Shown here piece after piece: positions 12,636 to 27,211 of a stretch of 64,000 nucleotides of DNA. Numbering within the stretch: position 1 is the stretch's first letter; each line of letters begins with the position of its first letter. The notes below the pieces were generated by a model. It was not told where the DNA came from and did no database searches. It saw nothing but the letters and a program-made list of their open reading frames with translations. The position numbers and the translations under genes were made by a program. The DNA lies in the NCBI RefSeq assembly GCF_014356525.2, contig NC_052515.1, positions 23,071,212 through 23,135,211 on the forward strand. The letters are read 5' to 3'. The DNA comes from Nilaparvata lugens (taxonomy: Eukaryota; Arthropoda; Insecta; Hemiptera; Delphacidae).

Positions 12636-15600
12636 TTGCTCGACAATCCAAAGCGGATCTTGGCCTCCTCTAACATTTGCCTCCATTCTACTCTATCCAT
12701 GGCAGCACGCCTTCAATCCCTCAAAACTCTTGCATCTCCGGCAACTGCATCTATCCACCTCAACCTTGATCTACCAAGAGGTCCTTTAGGTAGAAAAAAG
12801 TAAATTCGTATGGCTTTTGTTGGTGGGGAGTCCCTTGCGGGAAGGTCCCACCGCCTGAATATATAATTTAAGCCGTCAATGGGCCTTACGACTGTCATAC
12901 TTCACCCAGGACCGTCAGTTAACGTGCCCATCCGATAACACGGGAGTGATCTGGTTAAAAAACTTTTGGTATTGAGAGGGTTTGAAAATGAGGGTTCTTT
13001 TGGTGAAAATGACTCATGAGCTCTTGCAACATGGCCTGCCTGCCCAACTGCACTCCTCCAAAAATTCTGCAGAGAATCGTTCTCTCAAATATATGTTTAT
13101 TAAATTCTCATCTGATCTTGATAGAGTTTAATACAGTACGAATTACTTGTTGATGATAAAATAACAGCTTTGAAGCCATTAAAAAATATAATTACAGTAG
13201 AACGTCAATAATCCGGATTAATTGGGACCGGACCCCATCCGGATTATCAAATGATCCGGATTATCGAAATTACGTTTAAAAAACGGTCAGCACGCACTAT
13301 TCAAAAAACAAAGCTGTTAAAGTTGCATACACAGTATTAAATTATTCGTAGGTAGACCACCACCTTTGACGACCACTCCCTTTCTCCTCGCTTCGCGCCA
13401 TTCTCCCGTCGCCCGCTCTGAAGTAAGGAGCTTAGTGCCAAGGACAGAAGGTACGAAAATTTTATTTCTTGCCAGAGACGAATCCGGATTAGAATAGAAT
13501 AGAATAGAATAGAATTGTTTATTGATCAACAAATATAACATAATATATATGGATCGTGTCAAGTTAAAAACTACAAAATAAAAAATAAATAGGCTATAAT
13601 AGGTACAGTCATGCCATGAGAAAATGTCTTAAATTAGTCGCGACAATAAGTTATTCCGTACAAGCAGGCAAAACAAGGTGAGTAGTTCATTCTCATTTTA
13701 AAGTTAACATGTGTAAATTTAACATTGCAATATTTGACTATCAAGATATTCCTCTATTGTATAGAATGCGTTACGTCTCAGCAGTTCTTTTACTATTCTC
13801 TTGAATTTGCTGCTTGGAAGACTTCTAAATGTTAAGGGAAGTTTATTGAAAAGAATAACCTGCTGGTATTTATGGCTTTTATAAGTCTTGTGCAGCCTTA
13901 TAGAAGGTTTTATCAAGTCAAATTTATTTCTTGTGTTGTGATCATGATTTTCTTGCTGTTTCATAAAGTTATCTTCATTTTCCTTCATGTAAATTAGATT
14001 TACATAAATATACATACTAGCAAGGGTTGGGACGCTAAGTTTCTTGAAAGCATCTCTACATGACTCGTTGAATTTGAGTCCTGCAATGCATCTTATGGCT
14101 TTTTTCTGCCATAGAAACACTCTGCTGGCAGAAGAGCAGTTGCCCCATAAACGGAGACCATAATTTAAATGTGAATGGAAGAGACCGTAGTATGCCATCA
14201 TCAAAACTCCAGGGCTGACTGATAGTCTAAGTTTACGTAGAAGAAAGGTGACTCTTGATAGTTTTTTACAAAGAAACTCGATATGGTCTTCCCAGCATAG
14301 CTTACTGTCCAGCATTAAGCCCAGCAATTTGACCGGCTTCGTGTAGTTTTTTAGGCTAGGATCTATTCTGCTCTTCAAGGAAAATAATATCCTCTCAGTT
14401 TTGGTCTCATTAAGACGGAGGCTGTTGGCATTGTACCATATTTTTGAGGTTTTTGTTGAAACGTCAAGGTCATGAATAAGATTTTCCGCATTCGCACCAG
14501 AATTGAGAATTGTAGTGTCGTCGGCATACAATATTGAAAAGCATGGTATATTACAACTGAAATCATTTACGAACACTAGAAATAAAAACGGCCCCAAAAC
14601 AGACCCTTGAGGGACGCCTGTTTTCACGGCTTTTGGGCTAGATAGTTTATTATTTACTTTTACCACCTGTTGTCTATTGCTCAAGAAGCTTTGAATCAGA
14701 GTCAGCTCGCTACCTTCAATACCATAGTATCTCAACTTTTCAAACAATATTGAATGTGACATGGAGTCAAACGCACGACTCAGGTCCAGTAGATCACCAG
14801 CAACCATACATTGGCTTTCAAAGCTCTCAAGAATGTAGTTGACAACCTTTTCAATCGCCATAGTTGTTGAATGATTTGGTCTAAATCCAAATTGATTGGG
14901 GTTGAGCAAATTATTTTCTACAAAGTACTCATACAGCTGTCTCAGTAGACATGCCTCAATGATTTTACCTACGATCGAGACTATTGCTATTGGTCTGTAG
15001 CTTTCTGGCAGTTCCTTTTCACCTTTTTTATAGATTGGATTTATTATCGACATTTTCAAGCATTCAGGAAAAGCTCCAAGTATCATAATCAAATTAATTA
15101 CACATGTCAGTGGACGGAGAATCGAATCGATAATGTTCTTCACCGTATAATTTGAAAGACCAAAGGTATCCTCACTTCTTGAGGAACTGAGATTTCCCAC
15201 TATGGACTTCACCGTTTCAATGTCAACCTCTTTCCATGCAAATCTTGGTGCAGCCACATTTTTTAAATTGATGAGATTACATTTTTCCAGCATATCTTCC
15301 ATTGTAACTGATGTAGAGATAGACATATCCTGAGCATGAACTCCTGCACTAAGAAAAAAATCATTCAGTTTCTCAGGAGGAATGTTGATTGTAGTTGATG
15401 ACTTATTCTTGTGTTTAGATTCATTGTTGATGATTTTCCATGCTGTTTTACATTTATTGTTAGATTCTGTCAACAGCTTGTCGTTGAGTGACAACTTTGC
15501 CCTAGCAATCGCTTCAGTGTAAAGTTTTTTGAAATCTTTGAATCTCTCTTTGTCTTCATTGGCACCTCGGATCTTCCAAATTTTATACAAGACTAACAGG

Positions 15601-18600
15601 TGGTTCTTCATGGTCTTGAGTTCAGGAGTGTACCAACTATTAACATGCATGTTTGAGTCCTTGGCTCTATTTTTGTGGGTTTTCATAGGGCAAAACGTCG
15701 TCAGGTATTGAGACAGTATATTCATAAATTTTTGTACTACCTCGTTCACGTCCCATACATAGAATATCTGTGACCAGTCCAGACTTGAAAGGAATTGACT
15801 TAGGTTGTATAACCTACTAGGAGACACTACTCTTATTAAACAACAGTTGTTTTCGTCATCCTGTCGGTTAGGCCCTTTGAGAAGAAAATTATCTTGATGA
15901 ATATGAACCAAAACTCCGGCATGATCTGATACAAGGTCTTGCTTATAGATTTCACAATCATATGAATTAGTATCAATGTTAGAAAAAATATTATCTATAC
16001 AAGCATGACCTCTTGTTGGATGAGAGTGCATGCTATACAAATCAAACGATCTTAGAACATTTATAAATTGCTTTACGTCTGTCTTCTCATAGTCAGATAT
16101 GTTAATGTTCATGTTGAAATCACCAGCTAAGACAACATACGAATATGGTTTAGAAGTAATATATATTAGTAGCTCCTCCAGCTTGACAAGGAAATCCTTA
16201 ACATTGGAGTCTGGTGCTCTATACAGACATAGGATAATACAATTCACTGGCAATAATTTAATGGCAGACAATTCAAAGAGGCTGTCTGATGTGAAATCTG
16301 ATACGTCCATTCTCTTGAATCTCAATGAGTCTCTAATCAAAATAGATGAGCCACCATGCGTTTTTGTATTCCTACAATATGAGTCGGCCAATGTAAAACC
16401 AGTGGGCACATAAAATGATACTTCATCTTCATGTAGCCAATGCTCGTTTATGCAGAGGATGTCAATTTGTCTACTTTCAGCTATCAGCTCTATCTGGTTT
16501 ACTTTGTTCCGCATTGAACAGATATTAATAAGAAAAAGATTCATGGTAGAGCTGTTTCTCAATTCTTTATTCTGAACCAGTAAAATCCACTCTGAGTCAT
16601 TCTTGTCTGTTGTCAACGAAGTGTTATCGTCAAAATCAAGCTCTATGTTCAATTGATTGTCGTTTATTGATAACTGATACTTGCCGCCATCCATAACAAG
16701 TGAGGCCTCATCATTTAGAACAGTTTCAGTTGCTTGTCTAAAAGAGGCAGCTTTCAGCGAAGCCTTGTCGTTTATTTCAAGTTTAAAGGTATTGAATCTT
16801 CCACTTCATTGATTGCCTGCATGGATGCTCCACTTATAAAATCAGATATGTAGCGCTTTCCCAGCGAGTTGAGGTGTAGCCCGTGTCGTGTATGGAAACG
16901 CCGACCTATGTTACTAATATCTAAAAGCCTAACATTTTTGAATTGTCGACAAATTCTAGCTATCTCTAAGTTTGTTCTCTCTATTTGATGATGAATGTTA
17001 GAGGAAATTGGAAGATCATATCTACGAGGCACATTCATGAGTATGATATTCACATGCGACAGGTCATATAAACATTTTTTCAAAGAACTTAGAAATTTTT
17101 TTGCACCAAATTTTTCCATATCATTTCCTCCTCCCATCAGGACGACCAAGTCGCGATCTGACATATTTTTGCTCTCATGCTCACAGCTTGAAGCAACATC
17201 TTCGAATTTAGCACCTGGTTTTATCATTCCTGTCACCTTACAGTCTACTCTTTTTGCCGTGAGATTCACTATATTTTTACCATGACTGTCCGCAAATATT
17301 GTTATTTTCTCGAAATTTATTTGACTTGAGCTGTTTCTAATTGCTACTGGGGGTGACGTAGTTTTGTGAGACAAGAAACTTGAATTTTTGAAGTCTCTAA
17401 CCCGGTTTTTCACAAGACGATGAACTTTGGCCTGATCCGGACGTGAGTTTGACACATTGAATAAACTTCTTCTATTTTGCGAGATACTAATCATATGGAG
17501 CTGCGCCTCGTCCGCTTCTTCACACTCAGTCAACACCTCACATCCCTTCCTAGAAGTCGCAAAAGAACTGGAGAGACTCCCAGGAGCTGGAGTAGCTCCT
17601 CCTCTGTTGTTTCCAATGCTCGACGAATCATTCATGAGATTATCACTTGATTTAATGTACAACTCGTCATACCTAGCTCTCCATTTGTCAGTCTCTATCC
17701 TCTCTAAAACTTTCTCATTCCTGAGCAACAAGTTGTCAGCCTCAAGAGCTTCTATTGAAGTAGACATCAGTAGAATTTTTTCTGTAAAAGTTTTATTATC
17801 CTCTTTGAGTTTGTTAATAGTTTCCTTCAAATCCTGTATAATTTCATAGGGGACAGCCTCCATTTGCTGCTCAGCCTCCGATGGAGCCTCCTCTCCTGAT
17901 AAACAATTTACAGGTTCATTTGTGTCAGCAATCCTGCTCTCTGTCTCAGTCTGGACGCCAGTCTCCGCGGTAGATTTATCCCACCCATTCTGTTCTTAGC
18001 TTCTTAAGTTCGTCTCTAAGAGCGGCGTTTTCACAATCCTGGTTACCATCGTCTGTATGTACGACCAGTGAAGAAGACAACTCGTTGACATTGGATTTCT
18101 CCTGTTCAAGAACTTGCACCGGTGTGGAACAAAACCCTGTATTATTTCCTTCAGGCTCATATATTGAGCTTTCTGTTAATGATGGCGTAGGTGATTGATT
18201 GATCGTTACTTTTAAACAAGAGCTTTGCTCATCATTCTCATCCTCCACATTAAAGGATGTCTGATGAGTAACTGAGGGATGATTATGTTTTGCTAATACT
18301 TTGCTAGTGATTTTATCGATGCTAGCATTAGTTTTTAGGGAAGCATTACAATTTTTGAACAAACATCTCCATGAGACCTGCAGCCCTGTGGCCATTTCCC
18401 TACCTTTTCTATAAGAGAAGCCATCGTAAAGAAGTTTTGGATTACCCTTAGAGGTTTGCGTTATTTTCAAGCTGGACATCCTAGAATTCACCAATTTACA
18501 ATTTTAAGTTTATGGAAACAAAAGATCTTATTCAAAATAAAAGAACGCCATTGTAATACATAAGATATGACAAATGTTAAGAATCACAAATACAGCTCAA

Positions 18601-21600
18601 AAGAAAGAAAGAGATCTGTCCGGAAAAGAAAGATAAAAGCTGGAAAAAAACAACATGTGTGATGTTATGAGATTTAGGATAGATGAAAGACAATTAAAAG
18701 TAATCGTTTAAAGTTCAATATAGTTCAGATTCAGGTAACAAGTGCGAAGAATCCAAGTCTGTATTTAGAGCGATAAGCGTAGCACACGGAATCAACAGGT
18801 AGATAAGTAATTGTCTAACTGGTAGTCTATCCCACAATCACTGCTCATAGAAATCTCTGGCTGGTAATCACATCGGTTGTAGATGAAATACAAGTGCATT
18901 GATTTTGTTATTAATTAATTCGCCAAATGAGAATAATATTTGTATTATGAATGTTCAGAAGTTATTATTGTAATTCAAGTTTACAAAAGAGTAAGATTTA
19001 CTCCAATAAATATAGAAGAAAATTGGATTTTTATATTTTTGGAGAGGACGCAGCGATTAGAGGAGAACGGGGAGGAGGGGAAACGAAGATCGCCGAGAGA
19101 GCGAGCACGGCGAGGTGAAAGGAAGCTCCTGATAAGAGGTTTAAAAGGTATATCCTACTGGGTGTGGAGATAATAAATTGATATAAGATAGGGAGACGAA
19201 TGAATTGAAAGGAAATGAAATCGTAGTTATTTATCACTCTAACTGATTATAATTGTTTATGAGCTCGGCTGACTATATCAGTGGAGTTTACAGATGTTGA
19301 AAGTTCAGAGCTGTTATCAGTAGAAACAGAAACAGCAGGCTCTTTTCCCGCGCAGAGGATTGTTGAAAATAGAATTCTTGTTATTGGATAGTATGAATTG
19401 AGGTTATGATTAGCAAAATTAATTAGCGAATCACTTTAAGATTCAAGAGTGAGCAGGAGATTATTGACGGTCCGGATTTTTGACGTCCGAATTATCGACG
19501 TTCTAATGTATAGCCCATACAGGGTGGGTGAAAAGTCCGAGAACGGCTTAATATCTCATACACAAAGGTAATTTGACGGTGAGTGTGATTGGGGATCCCA
19601 CTCAAATTGAAAAAACTACTTTAAAAATCTGGTCCGCCATCTTGGATCCACCATATTGAATGCAACTTCATTTTTTTAAATAGGAAGGTGGTCATGCGAT
19701 ACATGATTTCGGTAAGGAATTTCAAGAAAAAAATGGATGGCGAAAACGGTACATCGATATCTCAAACCGTTTAGGTTTCCTATTTAAAAAAATAAAGTTG
19801 CATTCAAAATGGCGGATCCAAGATGGCGGACCAGATTTTCAAAGTCATTGTAAAGTAGTTTTCTTAATTCGAGTAGGATCCCCAATCACACCCACCGTCA
19901 AATTACCTTTGTGTATGAGATATTAAGCCGTTCTCGGACTTTTCACCCACCCTGTATAATATCAGCTACCTACAAAATTTAAATAAGAATTAACTTGAAT
20001 AGGATGAACATGTATACACATTTAATTATAACAAGATTGGATAAGCATAAACTTTAAAGCCATTAATTTGTCAAAATCACATTAAAAATCAACTACAGAA
20101 GTCTACTGAATTAAAAATTATAGAGATTTACAAAAAATAGTGCTTACCTCTCTGGTGGATTGAGCAACTTGCGGTTGGAAGAAGCCCTTCAGCTGACATA
20201 CGACACACCTCAACACTGCCAGCAAGCGGTTTCCCACTTTTTCACCAAACACTCCTTCTTCCAACAAATATTTAATGAAATACTCAAAATTGAGCAATGG
20301 AGAATCCGGGTTTCCCATCCATGGGTTAACAAAAAGATCGGTAGGTATTGTCTGGGAAATTGAATCACAATAATTAGAGAAGCACAAAATATTATTGATG
20401 TTTGTATTAATTTAAAAAGAAAACAACTTTGGTAGGAAGAAGGCTGTTGTGTTTTCCTATATTCTTGTATACAGAGGGGTTCAATAATTTTGCATGCGGG
20501 CTACTCGTGCGACACTATATTTTGACAAACATTGAACAGAGTACGGTTCTTTGTTATCTTTAGGCTAGAAACTAACGGTAGAAAATGCATGTCATGAGAG
20601 GCTTTTAACATACAATAAACAATCAATAACAATAAATGAACTACTGGGAAATTACAAATCATGATGATAGAAGAATTTATTCAACCTCAAATAGATCAGC
20701 GAAGAAAAACTGAACACAAAAAATCTAAGATACAAAAACCTCTGCTCGAAGCGTTTCAGTGCGATCACAGCTATAATGGCACAACAATGTATGACGACTA
20801 TATAAATAGAAATATAAATCTCAGTACCCTTTTAGAAGTAGCCCTAAAGAAAAATACAATAATATGACACCTATGTATTATGCATGTTTATCATGCACGT
20901 TTTACCGTAAGTGGCCAGCCTTACATCTACTGTCAATATTAGTGTATACATTTTTTGCCCCTCTGTATAATCTTATTAATATTATACTATTAGTTCGGAG
21001 AACAGAAGAACTCGCTACACTCACTAAGATCACTACTCACACACGCCCGCCTATTCACACACAAATACACATACAAATTGGATTCAGAGTATGATGAGTT
21101 TGATGAGTACCTATAATATATTATATGCAATAGGATCTGTAGAGAATGCTGAGAGATATAAGTTCTTCATACTTTAGAGCTAGGATGCACGGTTGAAAAG
21201 ATAAAAAATTTGAAATTTGAAATGTAGGACTCAGGGGAAAAATGATCAAATTATAACAAATTAAAATTTTTCAACATTTGATATATAAAATAAGACCGCC
21301 TTGGAGCGCTAGAAAATAAAAGTATCTTATACTTTTGAGGTGGGATGCAAGTTTAAAGAGATGAAAAAATCTGAAATTTGGGACTTGAGGAAAAAATGAT
21401 CGAGTTCAAATTTTGAACATAATTACCTATAAGAAATAAGACAACCTTGGAGCGCTGAAGAATAAAGGTCTTCTACACATTTGAGCTCGGAAGCACGCTT
21501 GAAAATATAAAAAATCTAACTTGGATTGGGACAAAAATGAAATTCGAATTCCAAAGACTTGAAAATTTTGAACATGATCGTGATACATGAAATAATCTGA

Positions 21601-24600
21601 AACGCTGAGTAAAATGAGCCCAATTTGAACCTGATCCGATAATCCGTATTGATAAGTTGATTTTTAGGGGGAAAATTTCCGAATAAAGGGCCGCCATCTT
21701 GAAACGGGGATGAATGAAATTCTTTTAAATACATAGATTTCTGCGTCTTGTTTCAAAGTACTTTTGTATACCAAATGTTTATCCAAATCGGACCATAACT
21801 GCGACTGTAGCTGCGGTACAAAACAAACAAACAGACAAACGCCGATTGACTTAAAACATAGAATTCACTTCGCTCATTCAATAATATATTCCTAAATTCT
21901 TATTGTACCTATATAGTGATATTCACGTTATAAAGTCAGTGAAATGATATGACAGCATAATTGCCAACGTTTCTACGGCTGGTGTAGATTTTCAATTAGT
22001 TACAGAAAGGCTACTCACTTTGGATACACTCAGTTGCAATTTAACAAAGAAGCCCATATACTTTTTGTAATGTTCATAGCCTGCCAGGTGAGAGGTTGCA
22101 GTTAATCCACATAGCAACGTTTTCAAGAATTCTGCAAGCAATTTCACTGCTTCCATGTCAGAACTGCACAGGTTTGTCAACAGGAGTTTCACACCTGTTA
22201 ACTTGATACGGCCGGGACAGTGTCTGTGAAAAAGAGACCGGAAAATTAAAAAAAAAGAGCATTCAACTATTGAGAATGCTTGACAACCTACTAAAACAAT
22301 AAACATTGACAAAAACAATTCATCATATACCATAATCAGTTTCTTACATAAAGCCTCTATGCAACGCCTTGCCGTTATAACTCAATTTGATAATTCTTTT
22401 ATTTTATAATACATTTAATAATTGGACTTCAAATAAACTTAATTCTAAGACCAAATTACATCCGAATTAACTTATGAATTAATTCATTTTTTCTCCATGC
22501 AACAAAAGCCAAATAATTGTCTGATCTTTTTATACATAAATCAATATTTTTGAAAATTGTGTAAAAAATAGTAAGAGACTATGTCTGTTTTTCCATTACT
22601 TATTTTTGCCATTAAATGAATAAGTGAATCCTTCCACAAAGAATAAAAATTATTTATAGTCGACAAGCCTTTAGTAAAAAGGTCCAAGTAATTATTTGAA
22701 TTATTATTAGGCCTAATATATTGTTTTTAAACTGTTATGAAAGTAGCCAATGTTTGTGTATTTTTTGGCTTCAAATTTTCTGAAATAACTCAATAAATAC
22801 TAAGTTTTCAGTAATTATATGTATATGGATTAGAAATCGCATTTGTTCAAATGCTAATTAATTAATAATAAATATTAAACAAAAATCCCAATTTAATGTT
22901 GTAACCCCGAAGACTTCTGCTACTGTAAATATTGACAACAGGGTTAACAGCTAGATGGAAATTCGATGAGCGCTACAATAGAAAAATTATTTGCCAGCCC
23001 GGGAATCGAACCCAGTACCTGGGTTCGATTGCTAGTCAGGAATTCTTACCCTTACACCAAATTGACAATCTCTGGATAGCAACACTCGTAGTGTAATATT
23101 TGATTCAAATTCAGTTAATTACCCTAATAGATTAAAAAACTTCTGTTACTATTGTGGCTAAATGCTTCAACTTGAAGACTTACATACTCATAGGAACACA
23201 ATAATATTTATAAAAAATTGTGAGATGAACAATACTGGGCTAGGCCTGTTTGTACTCTCCTCATCATAATTATATTATGAATTATAATTGTTTGAATAGT
23301 AGAATATCATATCAAGTTAAGAATGTGGTGATAAAATTATAAAAGAAAAGTATGTAATTTGGCATGTGGTGGTAAAAAAATAAGAAATAAAAGTATCACT
23401 TACTTTTCCAAATATATTAAAATCTTCATTGAAGTGTTGAGAAAATCTTCTGACGCTTTAGGGGACAAATTATCAATCAATAAATTGACAGGAGTCGCCG
23501 TATAGTCGAGTGAAATTTGGCATTCGTCATAAAACCAATCTATCAGTTGTGGTTGATTGGAGTTCTCCAACATATCCAAAAGGAGCTGGAAAAATAAAGC
23601 GTTGATGGTTATTATCAGAGTAGGTTGATCAATGACATTGAAAACAATACAATACTACTCTGTATAGTATTATTTACTATAGTGAATGGAAAGTCATAAA
23701 GGACTTGGCAGGCTTGGGAATGATAGTCCAAGTGCCGGTTGCACAAAAGCCGTTTAAATTTTAACCGTGATTAATTTCACGAGAACCAATTATAGTTGAG
23801 ACTCAGAGCAGTAGAGAATGCAAAAGCCCTCCCACTCAGGACTATAGAGCAAACAAGACAGAGAGAAATATTGAAAAGTAATTTTATCTACGAATATCTT
23901 ATAATGTAGACATTATAAAAAAAACATGAAAACATTATTATTTGAATCGGACTTTTTGCGACTACTACCAGCGGCCAAAGACTTTTCTTTTGCTGGTGGT
24001 GTCTGAAACAACTTTTAGTTTTTTTTTCATTTTTTTTATTTCATTTATTCATATACAATAGATACAATAAAGGCAAAAACAACAGGCATTCGCCCAAAAC
24101 TGCTTTAAACCTTAATTTGGAATACACAGTCTAGAGGTGTTTCAATCATAATTAATTTTGGGGAGTCTCAGACTCTTAGAGTCCCCTTTAGCTTCGCCAC
24201 TGCCCTAGACAAGAGAAGAGTCCTATATTTTGCATTGATTTATTCACAAATTTCTTATGGCATTGAACTTTGGGGAGCTACAACTTTGCAGAACATGAAT
24301 AAAATATTCATTTTGCAAAAAAGGGCAATAATATATTTAGCAGGTTTAGGCTTTAACCACACTTGCCGAGATGCATTCAGAAATCTTTCAGTTCTCACAG
24401 TTCCTTGTATTTTCATTTATAAAGTAATTATGTTAGTGGTAAAAAATATAAACAACTTGACAACAAATCAGATGTGCACCATCATAATACTAGGAATAGA
24501 AATAATATCAGTATCATAGACTTTCTCTTTATAAGAAAAAGCCCAGTTATATTGGTGTGAAATTATTGAATAGGCTGCCAACTCATTTAAATCCTAGGAC

Positions 24601-27137
24601 GCATACCTTTAAAACAGACTTATATAGGTTCTTAGTTGATAAGAGTTACTATAGTATTGACGAATTTTTAAATGGAATGTAGTGTGTTTCAATGTTATTT
24701 ATGTATGCCAATGTAATTTTAATGTATGATTTACATAATAACTTGCCGTGTGAATTATCTTTTATAAAGTTTTTTGACTGTAAATCTTCCTCACGTTATT
24801 CAACTGTATGGAAATTTTCTGTATTATTGTTGAATAAAATTAATATTTTATTCTATTCAACAATTGATATCAGAACAGATATACCGGGATTACATCAATC
24901 ACAGCTATCCACTATAGTGAGGTCCAAGTTATAATGGCAGTGTTTGATTAGCAATGGTACTGCTATCCTTGTCTTTCATTCAACCAAACGGATAGCGCTA
25001 TCTCTTTCTCGCTCTGCTCTGTTGCCAGATCGTCTTTAACAATGTAACATTAATAATTAATTAACAAAATATTTGCCCCCTGTGGCTTGGGGGAGCTTTG
25101 AGTCAATCATCGTACTCAAGAATGAGTTGAAAACCAGAATTCACCCACAGTATCCATGCTTGTCGTAGGAGGCGACTAAAATGGACCTCAAGGCAACTCC
25201 AGAAGTTGCCGTGCCTTTCAAACCCACGGGATCTGCCCCATCAGGGCAGTTTCAGAGGGACAAAAAGAAAAACCCAAGAGACCAGATATGGGTGAAACTC
25301 CAGGCACAAATGTGGGTCAAGATGCTGAGTCGAGGGTGGCCGGGCGCTGTGCGCCCTAGAGGCAGTTTTTGGTCCTTAAGGACCTACAAAAAGGCCAGAA
25401 GTGGAACTCACGTAGGTCAGGGGTTTGTGGATGGAGAGGCAAAAACTCACCACTGCTCAAAGAAGGGTGGCCATTTAGGCAAAACTTCTTGGGAGAGACG
25501 AGGCTTTTGACTCTGCAGAGTTTCGGAGGGGCAAAAAGAAAAACCCAAGAGACCAGAGATGGGTGAAACTTCAGGCACAAATGTGGGTCAAGAGGCTGAG
25601 TCGAGGGTGGCCGGGCGCCCGAGAGGCAGTTTGGCGTTCCCTCTCTCAGCGGAAGGACCTGCAAAAAGGCCAGGAGTGGAACTCACATAGGTCACTAGTT
25701 GTGGGTGTAGAGACCAAACCTCACCACTGCTCAAAGAAGGGTGGCCATTTAGACAAAACTTCTTGGGAGAGGTGAGGCCTTTGACACAAAAAGAAAAAAC
25801 TCAAGAGACCAGAGATGAGTGAAACTCTAGGCACAAATGTGGGTCAAGGGTGGTCGGGCTCCCTAGAGGCAACTTGGCCGCCCCTTCCTCAGCGGAAGGA
25901 CCTACAAAGAAGGCCAGGAGTGGAACTCACGTAGGTCACGAGGACTAATTAATCAGTCTGGAGAGACTGCCAAGCATATCACACTGGATTTCAACAAGGA
26001 TTGGAACCAGGTGATGAATGGAATGTTAGTATAGGGAAAAACTCCTGGTTCTTGTAAGGACATAGGAATTGGTTTGCCTAACTAACATACTACTTGGGAA
26101 CACAATAAGCTTCGGTTGACGTGTTGGGTTCTTTGAACCTTTTGATCCTTGAATCCGTCCCTTCAAAAACAACAAACAAAATATTTCATCTTAATTATGA
26201 AAATTCATTATGAAAGTATTAAAAAATATAATTTTTTGTTTAATAAAAAATAATTGATTATTTAAAACTAGAATGAACAGTTAATAAACCTGTATCATCT
26301 ACCGTCTATAGAAGGCATCGACAAGACAGAGGTTCGGCAACGTTGTTCTCTTATCTTTCTTCGCTGCCATTATAACTGGACCTCACTAAAGGCCTATCTA
26401 CTATCTACTGTGATATTTTTCTGGAAGTTGTGTCAAGATAAGTGATTGAATAAATAAATAGAATGCGGTGGAAAAGGCAAAATGGAAAAAATGGCTTCCT
26501 ATCATTTCCACTTACTTTATAACGTGGATCTCACTTTTAGATTCACCTTGATACAAGAAAGGAGAAAAATGTTGGAAAAACGAGAAAATAATACATTCTG
26601 AAAAGAGAGAAGAGACAAACTGGACTGACCTCGACACAAGCCTGTTGAACTTGCAAGGAACTGTCCATAATGCAGTGAGCGAGACCCTTGAGTATGCCCG
26701 CATCATTCACCATGTCCACATACTTTTTGCAATGCCCTCGAATGTAGTTTAATACTGACAGTCGGATCATATGGTGTGGCTCAATACTACAGGAAAACAC
26801 ATAAAAGTAATGTTAAGAATTTAAAATTATTTCGGGTGATATAATGTGAATTTGATTGAAACAGTTAGACACACATTAATTTTTGGACGTACAATTTTTT
26901 GCCTTCCTAATGAATTCTATCACGTTAAATGGAACTTGACAAACACATAATAAGGCTAGCTGCACACACATCGAGTTTTGTTCGTACGATATTTTGCTGT
27001 CCTTATAAATTCTATTAGATTGAACAGATGATGTTTGACAAGTTCCGTTTAATCTGATAGAATTCACAGAGGACGGCATAAGGCACAATAAGACGGCATA
27101 AGGACGGCACAATATCGTACAAACAAACATCGATGTA

Positions 27138-27211
<74 letters not shown>

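Larger units (their letters stand above)
13491..18494 (-). mobile_element. Near-complete CR1-like LINE with ORF1 and ORF2
   Basis: The 3' end carries a five-unit AGAAT tandem tail (13491-13515 as read on the plus strand), as expected of CR1/L2-type LINEs that end in short tandem repeats. The order 5'-FLYWCH, coiled coil, esterase, endonuclease, RT-3' is read on the minus strand. The 5' boundary is not fixed; untranslated sequence probably extends beyond 18494. It is inserted inside a pogo-like DNA transposon (13195-19508), next to the sequence AATCCGGATT. Confidence 0.88.
13195..19508. mobile_element. Pogo/Tigger-like DNA transposon, interrupted
   Basis: The left end CAGTAGAACGTCAATAATCC and the right end (read inward on the minus strand) CATTAGAACGTCGATAATTC are inverted repeats, each bordered by TA. 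This fits a pogo/Tigger-type Tc1-mariner end, whose TIRs often read CAGTNGAACCTC...ATCCG. Further CCGGAT motifs recur near both ends. I find no transposase ORF, so it was probably non-autonomous before the LINE inserted. The non-LINE stretches 13300-13490 and 18500-19440 hold no recognisable gene. Confidence 0.55.
24915..26388. mobile_element. MITE (TAGTGAGGTCCA ends) with nested insertion
   Basis: TAGTGAGGTCCAAGTTATAA and its inverse at the right border a MITE. Related copies are at 38102-38474 and 48729-48943, and an end fragment at 51623-51700. Its middle is interrupted by a 1.1-kb insertion at 25075-26174. Confidence 0.8.

Noticed and set aside
12444..12803. Poly-Met, poly-His and poly-Ile open frames
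   Set aside because: Translation of the ATC microsatellite tail of an RTE fragment.
11687..23085. Functional tRNA genes at the A/B-box sites
   Set aside because: Only Pol III box-like blocks are present, without a foldable acceptor stem or anticodon arm; they are best read as SINE heads.
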